Assembly: GCF_018991925.1 (NCBI RefSeq)
Contig: NW_024753848.1
Location: 62,001-126,000 of the forward strand
DNA: 64,000 nt
Source: Homarus americanus
Taxonomy: Eukaryota > Arthropoda > Malacostraca > Decapoda > Nephropidae
Reading direction: 5' to 3'
The translations under genes and the position numbers were made by a program. A model generated the notes under the pieces. That model ran no database searches and had not been told where the DNA came from. It saw only the letters and a list, made by a program, of their open reading frames with translations. Below, piece by piece: positions 1 through 11,195 of the stretch (position 1 is its first letter; each line of letters opens with the position of its first letter).

Positions 1-345
1 CTCTCTCTCTCTCTCAGAAACGAAATGAAAAATCTAGTTCAATCCGTGCCGCACCCCCCGGACAAATCCTGACCCCGAGTTCAAGCATAATCCATCACCA
101 TGCTGCTAAGTTGTACACTTCTACCACCTGTGTTTCTCCCCAACCCCCCCACCCCCTCCTCTTCACCCATTCAATGACCCTCAACCAACCACCCCCCTTC
201 ATGATAGCCTCCACCATTACAACGCCCCTCCACTCCACAGCATCCTTGAATTCCCTCCCTCCATTACCCTCCACCTGTTACCCTCCTCCTGCACTGACCT
301 CTACAAAACACAACTCGCTAATTACAGGTAAAAGCTCTCATGATT
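1..345. other. Window edge: (CT)n end plus AC-rich single-copy DNA
   Basis: Positions 1-15 are the end of a (CT)n tract that starts outside the window. The rest is C- and A-rich with no splice-flanked frame and no recognisable protein. I see nothing functional in it. Confidence 0.6.
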
Positions 346-360
346 CCTATATTAAATCAA

Positions 361-531
361 TTTCCAGGTAGATTACAGGTAGATCACACAGGTACATTAG
401 AGGTAGGTCACACAGGTAGATTACAGGTAGGTCACACAGGTACATTCCAGGTAGGTCACAAAGGTAGATTCCAGGTAGGTCACACAGGTAGATTCCAGGT
501 AGGTCACACAGGTAGATTACAGGTAAAACAA
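361..531 (+). repeat. 24-bp minisatellite carrying CAGGTAG
   Basis: About seven near-identical 24-bp units, each holding two AGGTA cores: one followed by GATT and one by GGTCACACAGG or a close variant. Because 24 is a multiple of three, both strands stay open and give an 8-residue repeat (VGHTGRFQ-like on the plus strand). I read this as a by-product of the repeat, not a gene. CAGGTA also looks like a splice donor and like the Zelda-type CAGGTAG motif. Confidence 0.85.
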
Positions 532-745
532 TAACGATATTGTATAGTAGCTGAATTATAACCAACAAAAGCCAACTCCATCCTGTACTGGTCATCATAA
601 CAATATATATAAAAAAAAAAAATTGTAAAAAAAAATGCCAACGGGTAAATGGAAAGCTGGTACTCCAAAAAAAATGAAAGTTGACAGAGTTGCCATGAGA
701 GCTGTCGGTATATACTGGATGTTGTCATAGTTATATTGCGAGCTA
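532..745. other. AT-rich single-copy spacer
   Basis: Contains A-runs near 610-640 and 667. No supported gene. Confidence 0.5.
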
Positions 746-826
<81 letters not shown>

Positions 827-847
827 CACTCACACACACACACACCT
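746..847. repeat. (CA)n microsatellite
   Basis: A long pure CA run to about 823, then short CTCA interruptions and a second CA run. It explains the cysteine/valine frames on the minus strand. Confidence 0.95.
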
Positions 848-884
848 CACTCACCATCCACAGCAGAACCAAGCCTACTTAGTT

Positions 885-1007
885 GGGATTAGGTTAGGTT
901 GGGTTAGGTTGGGATTACCAAGACCTTGCCGGTGTCTCTATGGGAAATGACGTCAGATTTTACTAAGCTTTTAATATCGTTTTTTATAATGGGAGTGTGA
1001 TGTATAT

Positions 1008-1046
<39 letters not shown>

Positions 1047-1112
1047 GTCTGTCTGTCTCTTTCAATCCAGTAAATAAACAAGGTTGACTTAGGTTGACTT
1101 GGGTTGACTTCT
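885..1112. repeat. Short TTAGG-like run, (TCTG)n, and a 10-bp repeat
   Basis: GGTTAGGTTG-type repeats lie at 888-915, a (TCTG)n run at 1007-1060 and three AGGTTGACTT-like units at 1081-1111. A single TGACGTCA sits at 948-955. Confidence 0.8.
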
Positions 1113-1197
1113 AATAACAATAATAAAGTTTATAAAAAAATCTTGGTGATAAAAGTAGAAAGTTTTAAAAGTTTCAGGACGATTAAGGTATTCGTCC

Positions 1198-1545
1198 TTT
1201 AGGTGAGGAGAAGAGGAGGGAGGGAGATGAAAAACGTAGGAAGGGGAGGAGGTAGGGTAGGTTGTGAGGGGAAGGTGGTTGAGAGAGGAGGTGAGATGGG
1301 GAAGGTGAGAGGAGGTGGGGAGGGAGGGAGGAAGGTGGGGAGGAGAAGGTGAGGGGGAGGTGGGGGAGGTGATGGGAGGTGAGGTTGGGGAGGGAGGGGA
1401 GAAGAGGGAGGAGGTGGAGGGGAGGGAGGAAGGGGAGGTGGAGGAGGGGAAGGTGAGGGGTGAGGAGGGGGGTGGAGGAGAGGGGGGAGGGAGGGTGATG
1501 GGGAGGTGAGAGAGGAGGGTGATGGGGAGGGTGAGAGGGAGGTCA
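1198..1545 (+). repeat. G/A-rich (polypurine) minisatellite
   Basis: Almost pure purine plus sparse T, built from GGGGAGG, GGTGAGG and GAGGAGG blocks. The proline/serine frames on the minus strand are translations of this array. Confidence 0.9.
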
Positions 1546-1557
1546 TGACATGCAACA

Positions 1558-1890
1558 TTCCCCGGCATTTCCTGGCATTATGGGAGAGGCCTCCTCGCTA
1601 TGCCCGTCTAGCATATCCGTTTATGAGGGTCCAGGCATACCTACACAAACTCACACCCTAATGAATGGCATATTAGGATCAGGCATACCCTACATATACT
1701 CAGACATTAAAGAAAGTCAGAATCGGATATTTCCTGGCATTGTGACCACCTCGTTATGCCAGATAAATATAGGCATACACATCCACCTTCCTGTTAGACA
1801 TCCTGGTCTCATGTTGACGCATTCGACATCAGGCATTTCCCAGTATTGTGATTTCGCCTTTGTTATGCCGCGAGGTTGCCTGCCTCACTC
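1558..1890 (+). repeat. Decayed long-period tandem repeat with GGCATTTCCTGGCATT core
   Basis: Three diverged copies of a segment holding (T)TTCCTGGCATT(A/G)TG followed ~15-20 bases later by C(G)CTATGCC begin near 1565, 1728 and 1831. An open plus-strand frame (1550-1906) crosses all three, but it lacks splice sites and has an atypical composition, so I prefer a decayed repeat. Confidence 0.5.
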
Positions 1891-1915
1891 CCTCCATGCC
1901 AGCTAGGTGAGGGTG

Positions 1916-1970
<55 letters not shown>
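1916..1970. repeat. (GA)n microsatellite
   Basis: A pure GA run of about 50 bp. Confidence 0.95.
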
Positions 1971-1972
<2 letters not shown>

Positions 1973-2412
1973 AAAACGTTATTGATGAAACTGTTAGTGA
2001 AAAAAATAGTTTACCCCAACACAAGTGAAAGTTACCCCCACACACACACTAGTTAAGGTATATACATAGCACCAGCGAATTGAGAGGAGAGAGAGAGAGG
2101 GGGGGAGAGAGTTGAGAGGTTAAGGGAAAGGGAGGGAGGGATGAGGGGGAGAAAAGGAAGGTAGGTAAGGGAAAATAAATGTTGTCAGAAAAAAGAGAGA
2201 GAGAGAGATAATACCTCTGAAAAACTGGAACCAACTTGGGAGGTACATCACACACGCCCCACACACCTCCACACACGCCCACACGCCCCCACACACGCGA
2301 TAAACGGCCAGCAGCAGCAACAGAGACTCACAGCAACGGAGTGGAAAGAACCGTAAGGTGAAGGACGATAGCAAAGGGTCGATCCGGGGGCCTGACCAAT
2401 AGGAAAAAGGAG
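1971..2412. other. Mixed single-copy and short simple repeats
   Basis: Short GA runs (about 2087-2215) and CACACGCCC repeats (about 2250-2300). No gene seen. Confidence 0.5.
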
Positions 2413-3680
2413 AGGGTGGGTGCTGTGGTTGTCGTCATGCAGGGGGTTTGTCATGCAGGCTATTGTCGTCGTGGAGGGGGGGGGTTGTCGTCGTGGAGGG
2501 GAGGGTTGGTTGTCGTCGGGAGGGGGTTGTTGTCGTCGATGGGGGGGTTGTCGTCGGAGGTGTTGGTTGTCGTCGAGGGGGGTTGTTGTCGTCGAGGGGG
2601 GTGTTGGTTGTCGTCGTAGGGGTGTTGTTGTCGTCGCAGGGGGGTTATTGTCGCCGCAGGGGGTTATTGTCGTCGCAAGGGGGGTGTCGTCGTCGCAGGG
2701 GGTTGTTGTCGTCGCAGGGGGGTATGTCGCCGCAGGGGTGGTTGTCGTGCACTGTCGTCGCAGGGGGTTATTGTCGTCGAGCAGGGGGGCTGGCTTGTCG
2801 TCGCAGGGGGTTATTGTCGTCCAGGGGGGGTGGTTGTCGTCGTGCAGGGGGGGTTGTCGTCGTGCAGGGGGGTTGTTGTCACGCAGGGGGGTTGTGGTCG
2901 TCGCAGGGGTTGTCGTCGGGGTTGGTTGGTCACGCAGGGGGGGGGTTGTCGTCGCGCAGGGGGGTTCGTCGCAGGGGGGCTGGTTGTCCCGCAGGGGGGG
3001 TTATTGTCGTCGTGCAGGGGGGCTATTTCGCAGGGGTTGGTCGCGCAGGGGGTTATTGTCGTCGCAGGGGGGTTATCGTCGCAGGGGTATTGTCGTCGCA
3101 GGGGCTATTGTCGTCGTGCAGGGGTAGCGTCGTGCAGGGGGGTTGTTGTCGTCGCAGGGGGTTGGTTGTCGTCGCAGGGGGGGGCTTGTCGTCGTGCAGG
3201 GGTTGGTTGTCGTCGTGCAGGGGGGTGCTGGTTGTCGTCGTGCAGGGGGGGGCTTGGTTGTTGCCGCAGGGGGTGTTGGTTGTCGTCATGCAGGGGGGGG
3301 TTGTCGTCATGCAGGGGGTGGGTTGTCGTCATGCAGGGGGGTGGTTGTCGTCATGCAGGAGGGGGGGTTGTCGTCATGCAGGAGGGGGTTGGTTGTCGTC
3401 ATGCAGGAGGGGGTTGGTTGTCGCCGTCAGGCAGGGGGGGGGTTATTGTCGTCATGCAGGAGGGGGTTGTTGTCGTCATGCAGGAGGGGTTATTGTCGTC
3501 ATGCAGGAGGGGGTTGGTTGTCGTCATGGGAGGGGGTTATTGTCGTCATGCAGGAGGGTTTTGTCGTCATGCAGGAGGGGCTATTGCCATCAGGGGTGTT
3601 GTTGTCGTATGCATTGCGTCGCAGGGGGTTGCTTGTCGTCGCAGGGGGTTGTCGTCCAGGGGGCTAAACACAGGTCGTCA
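2413..3680 (+). repeat. 1.27-kb G-rich minisatellite, ~17-24-bp units (GTCGTC...CAGGGGG)
   Basis: Roughly sixty units alternate a GTCGTC block with a run of four to eight G. Unit type changes along the array: GTCGAGGGG at the 5' end, GTCGCAGGGG and GTCGTGCAGGGG in the middle, GTCATGCAGGAGGGG at the 3' end. Frames of up to 432 codons exist on the plus strand, but all three frames read the same repeat and change phase with unit length, so none is credible as a protein. Confidence 0.9.
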
Positions 3681-3960
3681 TGGGTTGTTGTCGTCATGCA
3701 GGGGGAGGGTTTCTACTGCAGAATGGAATGTATACGGAGCGTTTAACACGACGGAAAGAACCAAATATCGTTGGGTTGGGTTAGTTGGGTCGGGTTAGGG
3801 TCGGAGTTTGCAGGGTTGGGTCATGGTTGTCAGCTGGACACCACCACCATCACCCTGACTATACTTCATCCATCAGTGAGTCGACAATTCCTCACCTAAC
3901 CTCACCTCTTAATTCTCCCTACCTCTCTCTCAGTTAAAGCATCAAATCCCACCACCCCCC

Positions 3961-3991
<31 letters not shown>

Positions 3992-4314
3992 ACGTCGACA
4001 CCTCCACCCAACAAACGCAAAATGCTGAACTCGGACAAAAACAAACAGGTACTCCCCTTCCCAACTCTCATGTGTTTTGTAGCATGTAGGGAGACAACGA
4101 GGTAGAGAAAGGGGAAGGGAAAAGGGGGAGGGGGGGAAGGGGCAGAAGGGGGCGCTGTTTAGGTGCGTGGGGGGAGGAGATCGAATTGTTGCAAGGTTAA
4201 CAATGGTGATCACGTTGCTATAGGGGAGCTTATGGTTAGGGACCCCTCTCCCCACTTTCCTCTCCCCCCCCTCCCGCCCCCACACAGTGTCAGTACTTAA
4301 CCCCAGGGAGGTGA
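3681..4314. other. Mixed spacer with (CA)n at 3961-3988 and GA-rich block at 4090-4165
   Basis: Includes GGGTTAGTTGGGTC-type telomere-like sequence at 3770-3800. No supported gene. Confidence 0.5.
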
Positions 4315-4329
4315 CAGATCAAGGACAGG

Positions 4330-4500
4330 ATTGGTGAAGGGAGAGGAGGAAGAGGTGGAAGGAGGCCATTGGGAAGGGAGATGAAGGGATGGAAGGGGTG
4401 AAAGGAAGCCATTGGGAAGGGAGATAGGATGGGAAGGGCCATTGAAGGGGAGATGGAAGGATGGAGGCTGGAGGAAGGGATGAAGGAAGGGAAATGGAAG
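4330..4500 (+). repeat. Purine-rich minisatellite with GCCATTG
   Basis: Three diverged ~45-60-bp units, each with (G)GCCATTG(GGAAGGGAGAT) and a GGATGGAAGG segment. Confidence 0.65.
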
Positions 4501-4760
4501 CAAACTCACCCTACCTCACTAACAACAAAAAATTCGTCTGGTCATTAATTCACAACAAAATATAAACAATAACACCAAAATTAACTAAAAACTTAACCAC
4601 AAAAAAATACAATAATCTATTTTTTTTTACAATGGTTAATTAAGACACACAGGTAAGGTCAGGTCAGGTCAGGCCCCCGGAGCCAACACTTTAATAATGT
4701 GCCTCTCTCTCTCTCTCTCTCAACCATAGCGCAGAATTTCTACCCTGGCGCCGCTCTATG

Positions 4761-4804
<44 letters not shown>

Positions 4805-4840
4805 GACAATTAACAGGAGCTGTGAGTTGTATTCCAAGCC
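4501..4840. other. AT-rich spacer with (AGGTC)n, (CT)n and (CA)n
   Basis: (AGGTC)4 lies near 4655-4674, (CT)n at 4700-4720 and (CA)n at 4761-4801. No gene seen. Confidence 0.6.
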
Positions 4841-5106
4841 ACGCCCACTGTGACGTCACGCTTCAACAACACCCATTGTGACGTCACGCTTCAATACACG
4901 CCTGTGACGTCAAGCTTTAACAAACACCCATCTGACGTCACGCTTCAATACACGCCCACTGTGACGTCAAGCTTTAACAAACACCCATTGTGACGTCACG
5001 CTTCAATACGCCCACTGTGACGTCAAGCTTTAACAAACACCATTGTGACGTCACGCTTCAATACACGCCCACTGTGACGTCAAGCTTCAACATATGCCCA
5101 CGCTTC
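4840..5106 (+). repeat. CRE minisatellite A: ~28-bp units alternating two subtypes
   Basis: Nine perfect TGACGTCA palindromes start at 4851, 4879, 4905, 4933, 4962, 4991, 5018, 5045 and 5075. Units alternate between ACGCCCACTG-TGACGTCA-AGCTT and ACACCCATTG-TGACGTCA-CGCTTC, which gives a ~57-bp dimer. TGACGTCA is the classical CREB/ATF site; no nearby gene shows that it is used. Confidence 0.9.
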
Positions 5107-5550
5107 AACAACAAGGACACACACACACACACACACACACACACGAAGCGTTGTAAGTGAGTAAGTGACCAGGCCAACAGAGAGAAAAAATCAACCATTG
5201 AAAAAATAGAATAGAATAAAGAATAGAATAGAATTAGAATTGGTGGTGGTGGTGGTTGGGTGGGGGGGGGTTACAAGTGCTGGCCAAACAGAGAGGGAAA
5301 ATAAACTCCAAACTCTTTTAACAAGCAACAGTGAGCAGTGACAGATCCAGTCAGCCAGGCAGCCAGCCCGCCCGCTCCCGCCCGCCCGCCTCCCCTTAGT
5401 CCGTTCTGCCTGCCGCCTCCAAACATCATCCGTCTGGCAAGGGAATCATATGGCAATGTCGGCGGCGGATGGGACGTAAAACATATCGTACCGCACTGAT
5501 AATAATAACTATTTTTATTTTAATTTTTTACAACAGACAGACAGACAATT
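5107..5550. other. Spacer with (CA)n, (AATAG)n, (GGT)n and a GC-rich patch
   Basis: (CA)n at 5119-5144, AATAG repeats at 5203-5240, (GGT)n near 5241-5256 and a GC-rich GCCCGCC stretch at 5360-5400. A 61-codon minus frame over 5271-5456 has no recognisable motif and is left out. Confidence 0.5.
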
Positions 5551-5702
5551 AAGATATTTTGGTGGGATAATTTTTAAACCTTTTTGATATTTCAGAATTT
5601 GATATAGTTAGGATTTTTATATAGTAATCTATGTCGGGTAAATATTGATATACACAGATTATTTGGTCGGTTACAGTACAGATACTTCCCTCCCAAAGCC
5701 TC

Positions 5703-5750
<48 letters not shown>

Positions 5751-6191
5751 CGTGAGATAAGAACGAAGGATAAAAAATACTTCAAACAAATTAACAAAAC
5801 TAAATAAAACAAAATAAAATCTACGTAAATAAACGAATGAAAAATAAACACAATCAACACACAACACACAAAAACACACACACACAAAAACACACACACA
5901 CACACACACACGCGAGAATGGGATTGAACAAGAACATCAATCACCTCCATAAATGAACACAAACACAAAAAAGAAACACGGTGGAAACAAACCGAACACA
6001 AACACTGGAGAGAGAGATATATATATATAGAGGAAGGGAGAGACGAGAGGTAAATACAGTGAAGGGAAGAGATAGGAGAATAACAGAGGGAAGGAGAGAG
6101 AGATAGGGAGAATAAAGCTTAGACTTAACAACAATAATAATAAATAATAATAATATATAATAATCAGGGCTCTCATTTTCACCCCAAGGTC

Positions 6192-6249
<58 letters not shown>

Positions 6250-6261
6250 AGGTCCGAACAC
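5551..6261. other. AT-rich DNA with (GACA)n and (CA)n tracts
   Basis: (GACA)12 lies at 5703-5750, CA runs at about 5871-5912 and 6194-6246, and AAT repeats near 6128-6160. The rest is AT-rich with no supported gene. Confidence 0.6.
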
Positions 6262-7024
6262 ACTCAGGTTGTAGATTCCACGAAGCTCCTCGGCGTCACC
6301 ATAGACAACAAACTAAATTGGAAACCACACGTCAGTGAAGTTGTCAAAACCTCCAGTTTCCGTCTCCACCTGCTCCGCCGACTCAAGTCCCTCGGAGTTC
6401 CTGCACACGAGCTCCTCAGTGTTTACACAACATTCATACTTCCCAAGCTCACCTATGCCTCCCCACCTGGTCTTCCTCCTAAATGCCACACAACGTAAAC
6501 ACCTGAAAAATTAAAAGAGGGCATGCAAGATTATTCTCTCCCTTCCTACTCCACATCAAGCGCTCAACACACTGACCCTTTTCGACTCTCCGCAGCCATC
6601 ACCAAGACCTCATCTGCAAATTTGGTAAGAAGCTTCTACACCATCTGACACCGGCTCCTACTACCACCTGAGATCCCCTGTCCGAGAATTGCTGTTCGAC
6701 ACCACAACCGCATCCAGCCATAAGTGCACGAACTGATCGCTATAAGAACAGCCCAGTCCCAACCATTGTAAAATTATCAATAACATGTAATAAATCAGTG
6801 TATTCACTCCCAGGAAACACTGCTCTTACACTATCACTATGTTGAAATGAACTGTAGTTTGAGCTGATCCCCATCTAAGTTATTATATGTCTTATTTGTG
6901 TCACTTATGTTACTTGTATATTATTTGTAATTCGTAACCCAGTCCCCAAATATGTAACTGTATATTTTCAGCCTTCTGGCTGCCAAGCTCTTTCAATAAA
7001 CCGTTAATTATTATTATTATTATT
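6262..7024 (+). mobile_element. 5'-truncated, frameshifted LINE (non-LTR retrotransposon) 3' end
   Basis: Reading from 6268 gives VDSTKLLGVTIDNKLNWKPH, the LGVxxDxxLxW motif just after the reverse-transcriptase palm of jockey/CR1-type LINEs. It continues into a basic helical stretch and a LPKLTYA motif. The frame breaks near 6465 and homology-like sequence resumes in other frames with several stops (TDRYKNSPVPTIVKL near 6735-6780, which matches the usual ORF2 tail). A ~240-bp 3' UTR follows, with an AATAAA-like CAATAAA near 6993, and it ends in an (ATT)n tail at 7008-7024. There is no endonuclease or catalytic YxDD core, so this is a dead 5'-truncated copy. Family-level naming is inference from the motif. 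Confidence 0.85.
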
Positions 7025-7796
7025 ACACACACACACACACACAGGTTCAATACAGGTAAACGTTAAGGTCAGAATAATTAGCATGGACAGGTAACACGTA
7101 GAGAATACACTCAGTGACGTGTGTGTGTGTGCGTGTGTGTCTGTGTGTGTGTGTGTGTATCTGTGTGTGTGTGTGCGTGTGTGTGTGTGTGTTTACATAA
7201 GCTCACCCCCAGACCAATAGGGACAGCATAGAGTGAGGGGGAAGATAAGATAATGGGAAGAAGATGGTTTGAGGGAGGGAGTGAGGAGAGTGAGGGAGGA
7301 GAGTAAGAGTGAGGAGGAGGTGGGGGGAGGTTATGTTGCATCAATAAAGCCCTCATCTTCTCTCCCTCCCCACCAATGAATAGCCCTAAAGAGTCCATTC
7401 CCTTCAGATAGCCTCCATCCCCTCAAGAGCCTTCCCCTCCTCCGTGTAGAGCCTTGAAGAGCATCAGGAGCCTATAGGAACATTCGCCTCCCCTCCCTCC
7501 TCCCCCCCTCCCCTCCCCCTCCCTCCTTCCTTCCTTCCTTCTTCTCTTCTTCCTCCTCTTCTTCTCCCTCCCCTCTCTTTTTCCCTCTCCTCTTCCTTCC
7601 TTCCTTCCCTTCCTTCCTGTCTCAGTGGTACAGCATGACAGTCGCTCAAGTCAGTCAGTCAGTCAGTCAGTCAGTTTTCTCTGTCAGTACACGTATCAGT
7701 CACGACCCGTATGACCTAACCTGACCCGACCTAACCTGACCTGACCTGACTTGACTTGACTTAAATCAAACACGCGGGATAGATTAAGTGCACTCA
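7025..7796. repeat. Microsatellite mixture: (CA)n, (GT)n, CT-rich, (GTCA)n, (CCTGA)n
   Basis: (CA)n directly abuts the LINE tail (7025-7044). An interrupted (GT)n lies at 7118-7192, purine then pyrimidine blocks at 7210-7620, (GTCA)n at 7645-7675 and (CCTGA/CCTAA)n at 7711-7763. Confidence 0.85.
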
Positions 7797-8228
7797 ATAG
7801 AACACAAACACACTCAACACCACGTTATCGCACTCAACAATACACTGAACACCACGTTATCGCACTCAACAATACACTCAACACCACGTTATCGCACTCA
7901 ACAATACACTCAACACCACGTTATCGCACTCAACAATACACTCAACCCCACGCTAACGCACTCAACAATACACTCATCACAACACCAACGCTCTCAACAA
8001 CACACTCAACACCACGTTATCGCACTCAACACCACGCTAACGCACCCAACAATACACTCAATCCCACGCTAACGCACTCAAAAGAACACAAACACACTCA
8101 ACACCACGTTAACGCACCCAACAATACACTCAACACCACGTTATCGCACTCAACATAACGCCAACGCACTCAACACAACGCCAACGCACTCAACAATACA
8201 CTCAACCCCACGCTAACGCACTCAACGA
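7797..8228 (+). repeat. 32-bp minisatellite (CACGTTATCGCACTCAAC)
   Basis: CACGTTAT starts at 7821, 7853 and 7885 with an exact 32-bp spacing. Later copies vary as CACGCTAACG and ACGCCAACG. The 3' half is more diverged and has lost whole half-units. Translations are H/T/Q-rich repeats with no meaning. Confidence 0.9.
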
Positions 8229-8322
8229 TGTAAACGCAAATATAATTTACTTGCACATAAATATTCTGAGCGTAACTCATCCGGTACACATGTAAGCCAA
8301 CTAACACACACACAGACACGCA

Positions 8323-8326
8323 CACG

Positions 8327-8363
<37 letters not shown>

Positions 8364-8620
8364 TCCCTCCTCTCTCTCTCTCCCTCCTTCCCTCACCTCT
8401 CTCCCTCTCTCCCTTCCCTCACCCCTCTCTCTCTCTCCCTCTTCCTTCCCTCACCTCTCTCTATCCCTCTCTTCCTTCCCTCACCTCTCTCTCTCTCTCT
8501 CCCTTCCCTACCCTCTCTCTCCCTCCTTTCTCTCTCTCTCTCTCTCCCCTCTCTCTCTCCCCTCTCTCTCCCTCTCTCTATCCCTCTCTTCCTTCCCTCA
8601 CCTCTCCCTCTCTTCCTTCC

Positions 8621-8669
<49 letters not shown>

Positions 8670-9262
8670 TCCCTCCCCTCTCTCTCTCCTCCTTCCCTCA
8701 CCTCTCTCTCTCTCCCCTCTCCCTTCCCTCACCCCTCTCTCTCTCTCCCTCTCTTCCTTCCCTCCCACCTCTCTCTATCCTCTCTTCCTTCCCTCTCTCT
8801 CTCTCTCTCCCTTCCCTCACCCCTCTCTCTCCTCCTCTCTCTCTCTCTCTCCCCCTCTCTCTCTCTCCCCTCTCTCTCTATCCTCTCTTCCTTCCCTCAC
8901 CTCCCTCTCTTCCTTCCCCTCACCTCTCTCTCCCTCCTCCCTCTCCCCCCCTCCCCTCTCCCTCTCTCTCTCTCTCTCCCTTCCCTCACCCTCTCTCTCC
9001 CTCCCTCCCTCACCTCTCTCTCTCTCCCCTCTCTCCTTCCCTCACCCCTCTCTCTCTCCCTCTCTTCCTTCCCTCACCTCTCTCTATCCCTCTTCCTTCC
9101 CTCACCTCTCTCTCTCTCTCCCCTTCCCTCACCCCTCTCTCTCCCTCACCTCTCTCTCTCTCTCTCTCCCCTCTCTCTCTCCCTCTCTCTCTATCCCTCT
9201 CTTCCTTCCCCACCTCTCCCTCTCTTCCTTCCCTCACCTCTCCCTCTCTTCCTTCCTCCACC
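8323..9262 (+). repeat. ~0.93-kb polypyrimidine tract (CT-rich minisatellite)
   Basis: Almost pure C/T, with A appearing mainly in CCCTCAC and CTATCC steps. CTCTCTTCCTTCCCTCACCT is the recurrent unit. The R/E/G frames on the minus strand come from it. Long homopurine-homopyrimidine DNA with mirror symmetry can form triplex structures. Confidence 0.92.
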
Positions 9263-9344
9263 ACCCCCACTCCTCGTGCATCACCACCACCACCTTCATT
9301 AGTCACCCTCACATCCCAGGCGAGCAGGGAGATAACACTGCCCG

Positions 9345-9600
9345 CCCACGCTCGCCACTCGCCAGCCCTCTCTCTTCCTCCCCACCACACCACTCGCCAC
9401 CCCTCTCCCCCCTCGCCACCACACCACTCGCCACCCCTCTCTCTCTTCCTCCCCACCACACCACTCCCGCCACCCCTCTCTCTCCCTCCCCCACCCTCGC
9501 CACCCCTCTCTCTCCCTCCCCACCCACACCACTCTACCCCTCTCTCTCTTCCTCCCCACCACACCACTCGCCAGCCCTCTCTCTCCCTCGCCACCCCTCT
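9345..9600 (+). repeat. Minisatellite CACCACACCACTCGCCACCC + CT run
   Basis: Six or so units of ~37 bp pair an ACCACACCACTCGCCA segment with CCCTCTCTCTCTTCCTCC. The GE/W-rich minus frames are its translation. Confidence 0.85.
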
Positions 9601-9618
9601 CGTATCCTCGTGATCAAG

Positions 9619-9798
9619 CTAACTGTTCCCATTAGCACCAAACATTACCACTACTACCACAATTACCACCACCACTACCACCAATATTCGTCTCTCTTGG
9701 GTTCCCCCGGAATACCTCCTAAATTCTGGTGGGTCTCCTCCTGCTGCTCCTTGAACTGGTGTTACTGACGGTGCTATTACTACTAGGAGAACCACCAT
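9619..9798 (-). CDS. Weak candidate small ORF with signal-like N-terminus (unrecognised)
   Basis: A 59-codon frame begins at an ATG with G at -3 and G at +4, a favourable context. The first 16 residues (MVVLLVVIAPSVTPVQ) are hydrophobic and then G-A-A, like a secretory signal and cleavage site, followed by a charged 20-residue stretch. The C-terminal half is a poly-valine run that is simply a (GGT/AGT)n microsatellite, and the region upstream is (CA)n. I know no family for it. It may be a chance frame; only transcript data could settle it. Confidence 0.15.
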   Translation of the reverse strand: MVVLLVVIAPSVTPVQGAAGGDPPEFRRYSGGTQERRILVVVVVVIVVVVVMFGANGNS

Positions 9799-9814
9799 AG
9801 CAGCCTTCCTAGCT

Positions 9815-9817
<3 letters not shown>

Positions 9818-9849
<32 letters not shown>

Positions 9850-10014
9850 CGAGTGTAGGTGCGTATCTCATTATACCTGACACGTACACCTGACATGGGT
9901 GGGTGATGATGTTCCACAGACCGGGTTCCACTAGACGGGGGAACACGACGGAACCCCATTATACCTGAAACAAGTCTGTGTAACGTCATGGTATTCGTGA
10001 CTGAGGTAGGGATT

Positions 10015-10048
<34 letters not shown>

Positions 10049-10200
10049 CGAAGGTCATTATCGAGCGTGGATCACCTGAGTGGTACCTGACTGGTTGATC
10101 CAAGGTGAAGGTACACCCACCCAGGCCTACTGCAGGGTGGTAGTGGTGGTCAAAATAGTGGTGGTTGTGGTAGTGGCTGGGTGGTCCTGTATATATGGTG

Positions 10201-10256
<56 letters not shown>

Positions 10257-10570
10257 CTCACCGCCTTAATTTTCCTCCCTTCAATTTATTTCGTCTCTTT
10301 AATCATTTATTACAAAATTCACATTTTATTTTCCATAACCAAACTAATGAAATAAGATCAATAAAAACACAAATTCACCTAAGTTTTAATTCATGACTTC
10401 ACATAATTCAAAAGACTTTCCAGGAGTTTCCAGGAATTCGTCTTTAAAATTTTAATATTTTTCCAGGTTTGATTTTCCAGAACTTGTAAAATGTGTTAAA
10501 GATATATATAAGATAAAGGTCTCCCAAGAACCTATGTAACCCCTTACCACATAACACCCCTGCAGCCCTT
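9818..10570. other. (CA)n, (CA)n, (AAT)n and AT-rich single-copy DNA
   Basis: CA runs lie at 9818-9845 and 10017-10044, and an (AAT)17 tract at 10204-10254. 10255-10570 is AT-rich without a gene. Between the CA runs are two copies of ATTATACCTGA(A/C)AC (near 9870 and 9958), a small direct repeat. Confidence 0.6.
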
Positions 10571-10835
10571 CATGACACACACACACAACCTGCCCGGTCG
10601 GCCCACCCGCCCACTTCCGCCCTCACCCATTCACTGCCCACCACCGCCCACCACAACCCACTCACCTTCAGCTTCATAAATATGTAGACAATTGTTGAAG
10701 ATTAATCAGGTAACTGGACAGGTGACTCCATCCCCCCCCTCACCTCCCTCCTCCTCCCTCACCTCATCTCCCCACCTCACCTCCCCACCCCACCTCCCTC
10801 ATCTCCCTCTTTTCAACACCTTACTGAAGTTTTCA

Positions 10836-10873
<38 letters not shown>

Positions 10874-11195
10874 CGTCACCATTGCACCACAGGTAAGAAA
10901 CACCCAGGTAATGACCTAATTAATGCAGGAGAGTGTTTAATAATACAAGACAGGGCCTGGTTTGTGGTTTGGTTGTTTGTTTGATGGATCAGGTGCTACG
11001 GCCCACGAGGGGAGGGGGGGAGGAAGAAAGAGGAGAATGTGAGAAGAGGAAAGGAAGAGGAAGAGGAAGAAGGGGAAGAAGAAGAAGAGGAAGAGAAGGA
11101 AGAGAGGAGGAAGAGGAGGAAGGAGGAGCTGTGTTGAATGATCGAGTGCCTGAACCACTGTACCAACACGACCATCAACCACTGTACTCATCACT
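10571..11195. other. Spacer with (CCACCT)n, (CA)n and a GA-rich block
   Basis: C/T-rich CACCTCC repeats at 10725-10812, (CA)n at 10837-10872 and GGAAGAGGAA purine sequence at 11010-11130. A tiny splice-flanked segment after the CA run (CAG near 10872, CAG|GTAAGA at 10891) is too short to call. Confidence 0.5.

Noticed and set aside
2413..3680. CRISPR-like regular array
   Set aside because: Units are too short, have no spacers of unique sequence, and the DNA is clearly eukaryotic. The same holds for the other direct-repeat arrays.
2413..3798. Open plus frames up to 432 codons rich in G, V, R, C and S
   Set aside because: All frames read the same 17-24-bp minisatellite and shift phase with unit length; no splice or start context.
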